Part shown: one piece after another, positions 8,508 through 10,361 of the stretch
How the letters are laid out: the number at the start of each line of letters is the position of its first letter
Position numbering within the stretch: position 1 is the first letter of the stretch
NCBI RefSeq assembly: GCF_030651745.1
Contig: NZ_JAUSCC010000084.1
Span: 1-10,361, forward strand
Source of the DNA: Methylophaga sp.
Lineage (GTDB): Bacteria; Pseudomonadota; Gammaproteobacteria; Nitrosococcales; Methylophagaceae
Reading direction: 5' to 3'
DNA length: 10,361 bases
Notes under the pieces: generated by a model
What the model saw: the letters and a program-made list of their open reading frames with translations, nothing else
The model's database searches: none
Told to the model about the DNA's origin: nothing
Translations under genes and position numbers: made by a program

Positions 8508-10241
8508 ATGCTGGAAAAAATCCGACAGTACTTCATATTCGGTCGATTAGGGGTAAAACTCTATGTGCTTGCTGTTCTTACCGGATTATTAGCCAGCCTT
8601 GCCATCATCCTGCTCAGACTCACCATTGAACATGGTCAAATGCTTTTATTGCCATCGGGCGAAGTCGATGGTTTTGCCAGCCTGCCTTGGTGGGGCCTGT
8701 TAGGTCTGCCTATTCTTGGCGGCCTGCTCATCGGCCTACTGTTTCGCGGTTTAACTCAGGAACAACGCACCACTGGCATTCTGCACGTTATCGAACGACT
8801 CTCAGCCTATGAAGGCCGTCTGCCCTGGCAAAATGCCGTTCGCCAATTCCTCGGCACCAGTATTGCGATTATCACTGGTCACTCTGTAGGCCGTGAAGGG
8901 CCGGGCGTTCATCTTGGTGCCGCCAGTGGCAGTTTATTAGCAAATGGCCTGGAGCTTCCAAACAACAGTGTTCGCGTCTTAGTCGCCTCAGGTGCAGCCG
9001 CCGCCATAGCAGCCTCATTTAATACACCTATCGCCGGGGTGATTTTCGCTATGGAAGTCATCATGATGGAATATTACATCGCCAGTTTTATTCCCGTCAT
9101 TCTGGCTTCCGTCACCGGAGCAGTAGTCTGCCGACTGACCTTTGGTGACGATACCGTTTTTATAAACCTCAGTGCCCAGATGCAATCGCTGTGGGAACTA
9201 CCCTATATCATTTTCCTGGGCCTCGTTATCGGTGGCTTGTCCACCATTGCATTAAAAACCCTGACGCTATTTACCAATCTCTACACCAATCACCCGTCGT
9301 GGTTACGTCCGGTTTACGCTGGAATTTTAATGGGCCTGTGCGGCATGATGGTGCCGGAAGTAATGGGCATGGGATACGGCATTATTGGCAGTATTTCCGC
9401 CAATGATATTGCCATCGGCACGCTGGTCATCATCATGGTGATGAAACTGCTGTTATCTTCTGCCACCGTTGGTCTGGGAATTCCAGCCGGTATCATTGGC
9501 CCAACCATGGTAGTAGGCGCCTGTGCTGGCGCTATCCTCGGCTACTTCGGTCAGTTGATATTGCCCAACTATGCTTCATCAATGACCTTTTATGCCGTTT
9601 TAGGCATGTGCGCGATGATGTCAGCCACTTTAAAAGCGCCGCTTGCTGCATTAATGGCCATGCTGGAACTCACCGGCAACCCGGAAATCATTCTGCCCGG
9701 CATGCTCGCTATCGTCTTTTCCAGTCTGATTACGCACGATTATTTCAAACAGGAACCGCTCTTCGTCAACATGATGCGAGTAAAAGGGCTGGATTTTCGC
9801 AATGATCCTATCTCGCAAACACTTCGCAAAATCAGTGTCGGCGCAGCGATGCAGCGCAACATTGCGGTGTTGAACCAGAAAGTTAATCGTGAACTGGCGC
9901 TGCATACACTCGAAAACAACCCTGAATGGATAGTGATCACCAAAGAACGCAACCCGATTGCGTTAATGCCCGCCAGCGACCTGGCCAGAGCGGTAAGCGT
10001 TAAAGAAGACGAAGATGAGTCGGAAATCGATCTGATGCAAATCCCGGCCTCACGACGCAATGTCCATAAAATCTCATTACATACCAGCCTGCATGAAGCC
10101 TATCAGGCGCTTGATAAATATGAAGTAGAAGCGCTGTATGTCAGTCGGCAAAGCACCCCGATGATCGACCGGATTTATGGGATTTTGACTAGAGAAATGA
10201 TCGAAAGCCACTATCACGTACCCACTTCAAGCAAAAAATAA
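8508..10241 (+). CDS. ClC-family chloride channel/transporter with C-terminal CBS pair
   Basis: Inner-membrane ClC protein of 577 residues: a hydrophobic multi-span domain (about 15-425) followed by two CBS domains (about 441-497 and 516-570), which in other proteins bind adenine nucleotides and gate transport. The gating glutamate is E130 in GHSVGREGPG. GLGIPAGIIGPTMVVG (322-337) is the GxFxP-type loop, and LKAPLAALMAMLELTGNPEIILP (375-397) is also typical. By motif alignment with E. coli ClcA, the inner proton glutamate E203 is V184 (AMEVI), as in ClcB and in animal ClC channels; the central Tyr445 is F419 (EPLFV), and the GSGIP filter loop reads TTGIL (88-92). It is therefore nearer ClcB than ClcA, and Cl-/H+ exchange cannot be assumed. 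The ATG at 8508 follows AGGG by only three bases; coupling to hemN translation may help. Confidence 0.93.
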   Translation: MLEKIRQYFIFGRLGVKLYVLAVLTGLLASLAIILLRLTIEHGQMLLLPSGEVDGFASLPWWGLLGLPILGGLLIGLLFRGLTQEQRTTGILHVIERLSAYEGRLPWQNAVRQFLGTSIAIITGHSVGREGPGVHLGAASGSLLANGLELPNNSVRVLVASGAAAAIAASFNTPIAGVIFAMEVIMMEYYIASFIPVILASVTGAVVCRLTFGDDTVFINLSAQMQSLWELPYIIFLGLVIGGLSTIALKTLTLFTNLYTNHPSWLRPVYAGILMGLCGMMVPEVMGMGYGIIGSISANDIAIGTLVIIMVMKLLLSSATVGLGIPAGIIGPTMVVGACAGAILGYFGQLILPNYASSMTFYAVLGMCAMMSATLKAPLAALMAMLELTGNPEIILPGMLAIVFSSLITHDYFKQEPLFVNMMRVKGLDFRNDPISQTLRKISVGAAMQRNIAVLNQKVNRELALHTLENNPEWIVITKERNPIALMPASDLARAVSVKEDEDESEIDLMQIPASRRNVHKISLHTSLHEAYQALDKYEVEALYVSRQSTPMIDRIYGILTREMIESHYHVPTSSKK

Positions 10242-10275
10242 CTGAAATGGGTATGAACAATTGCTCAATCTTGTT

Positions 10276-10281
10276 TATAAT
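10276..10281 (+). promoter_or_regulatory. -10 element of the tRNA-Leu promoter
   Basis: A perfect TATAAT followed by the GC-rich discriminator GTGCCG, the form typical of stringently controlled stable-RNA promoters. The -35 region is poor (ATGAAC at 10253-10258 with a 17-base spacer). Transcription would start near 10288, a few bases before the mature tRNA end. Confidence 0.55.
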
Positions 10282-10293
10282 GTGCCGCTTGCT

Positions 10294-10361
10294 GCCCGGG
10301 TGGTGAAATTGGTAGACACAAGGGACTTAAAATCCCTCGGCTTTGCGGCTGTGCCGGTTCG
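10294..10361 (+). tRNA. tRNA-Leu(UAA), 3' end cut by the window
   Basis: The sequence follows E. coli tRNA-Leu(UAA) closely: acceptor strand GCCCGGG, a D-arm with GGTAGACAC, an anticodon stem AGGGA/TCCCT (10321-10325 / 10333-10337) enclosing loop CTTAAAA with anticodon TAA at 10328-10330, and a long class II variable arm (CGGCTTTGCGGCTG). The window ends inside the T-arm at GCCGGTTCG, so about 20 bases including the 3' acceptor strand are outside. It reads UUA (and UUG by wobble). Confidence 0.95.

Overview
The window looks like a piece of gammaproteobacterial chromosome carrying housekeeping genes. The evidence is the hemA-prfA pair, an E. coli PrkB-type phosphoribulokinase, a short TsaC, full-length HemF and HemN close to the E. 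coli forms, and an E. coli-like tRNA-Leu(UAA). Base composition is a little under half GC by eye. My guess at lineage is a marine Thiotrichales or Methylophaga-like group; this is inference only. There is no sign of a phage, insertion sequence, CRISPR array, toxin-antitoxin pair or defence island. No gene is visibly broken.

Layout from left to right. A possible divergent gene start lies at 1-38 (minus), followed by a promoter/leader region. Then come hemA and prfA (plus), three bases apart. A minus-strand run of four genes follows, reading right to left: purD, prkB, tsaC, hemF. Its last gene overlaps the end of prfA tail to tail by 21 bp. The divergent promoter region at about 6197-6370 separates purD from a plus-strand run: a LOG-family nucleotide-monophosphate hydrolase gene, hemN, and a CBS-domain ClC-type chloride transporter five bases behind hemN. 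The window ends inside a tRNA-Leu(UAA) gene with its own strong -10 element.

How the genes fit together. Three steps of tetrapyrrole synthesis are represented: HemA makes glutamate-1-semialdehyde from Glu-tRNA, and coproporphyrinogen III is oxidised either by HemF (needs O2) or by HemN (radical SAM, needs no O2). The hemN upstream region carries a 9/10 match to the FNR/Anr consensus, so the two oxidases may be used according to oxygen supply. The other genes serve translation (RF1, the t6A enzyme TsaC, tRNA-Leu), purine synthesis (PurD), anion transport (ClC) and two poorly understood activities: a phosphoribulokinase with no Calvin-cycle gene in view, and the LOG-family enzyme.

I found no convincing undescribed system. 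The points most worth a second look are the FNR/Anr-type site before hemN, the phosphoribulokinase without RuBisCO neighbours, the unusual ion-pathway residues of the ClC protein, and the overlapping prfA/hemF 3' ends with a perfect 9-bp stem-loop just beyond the prfA stop.
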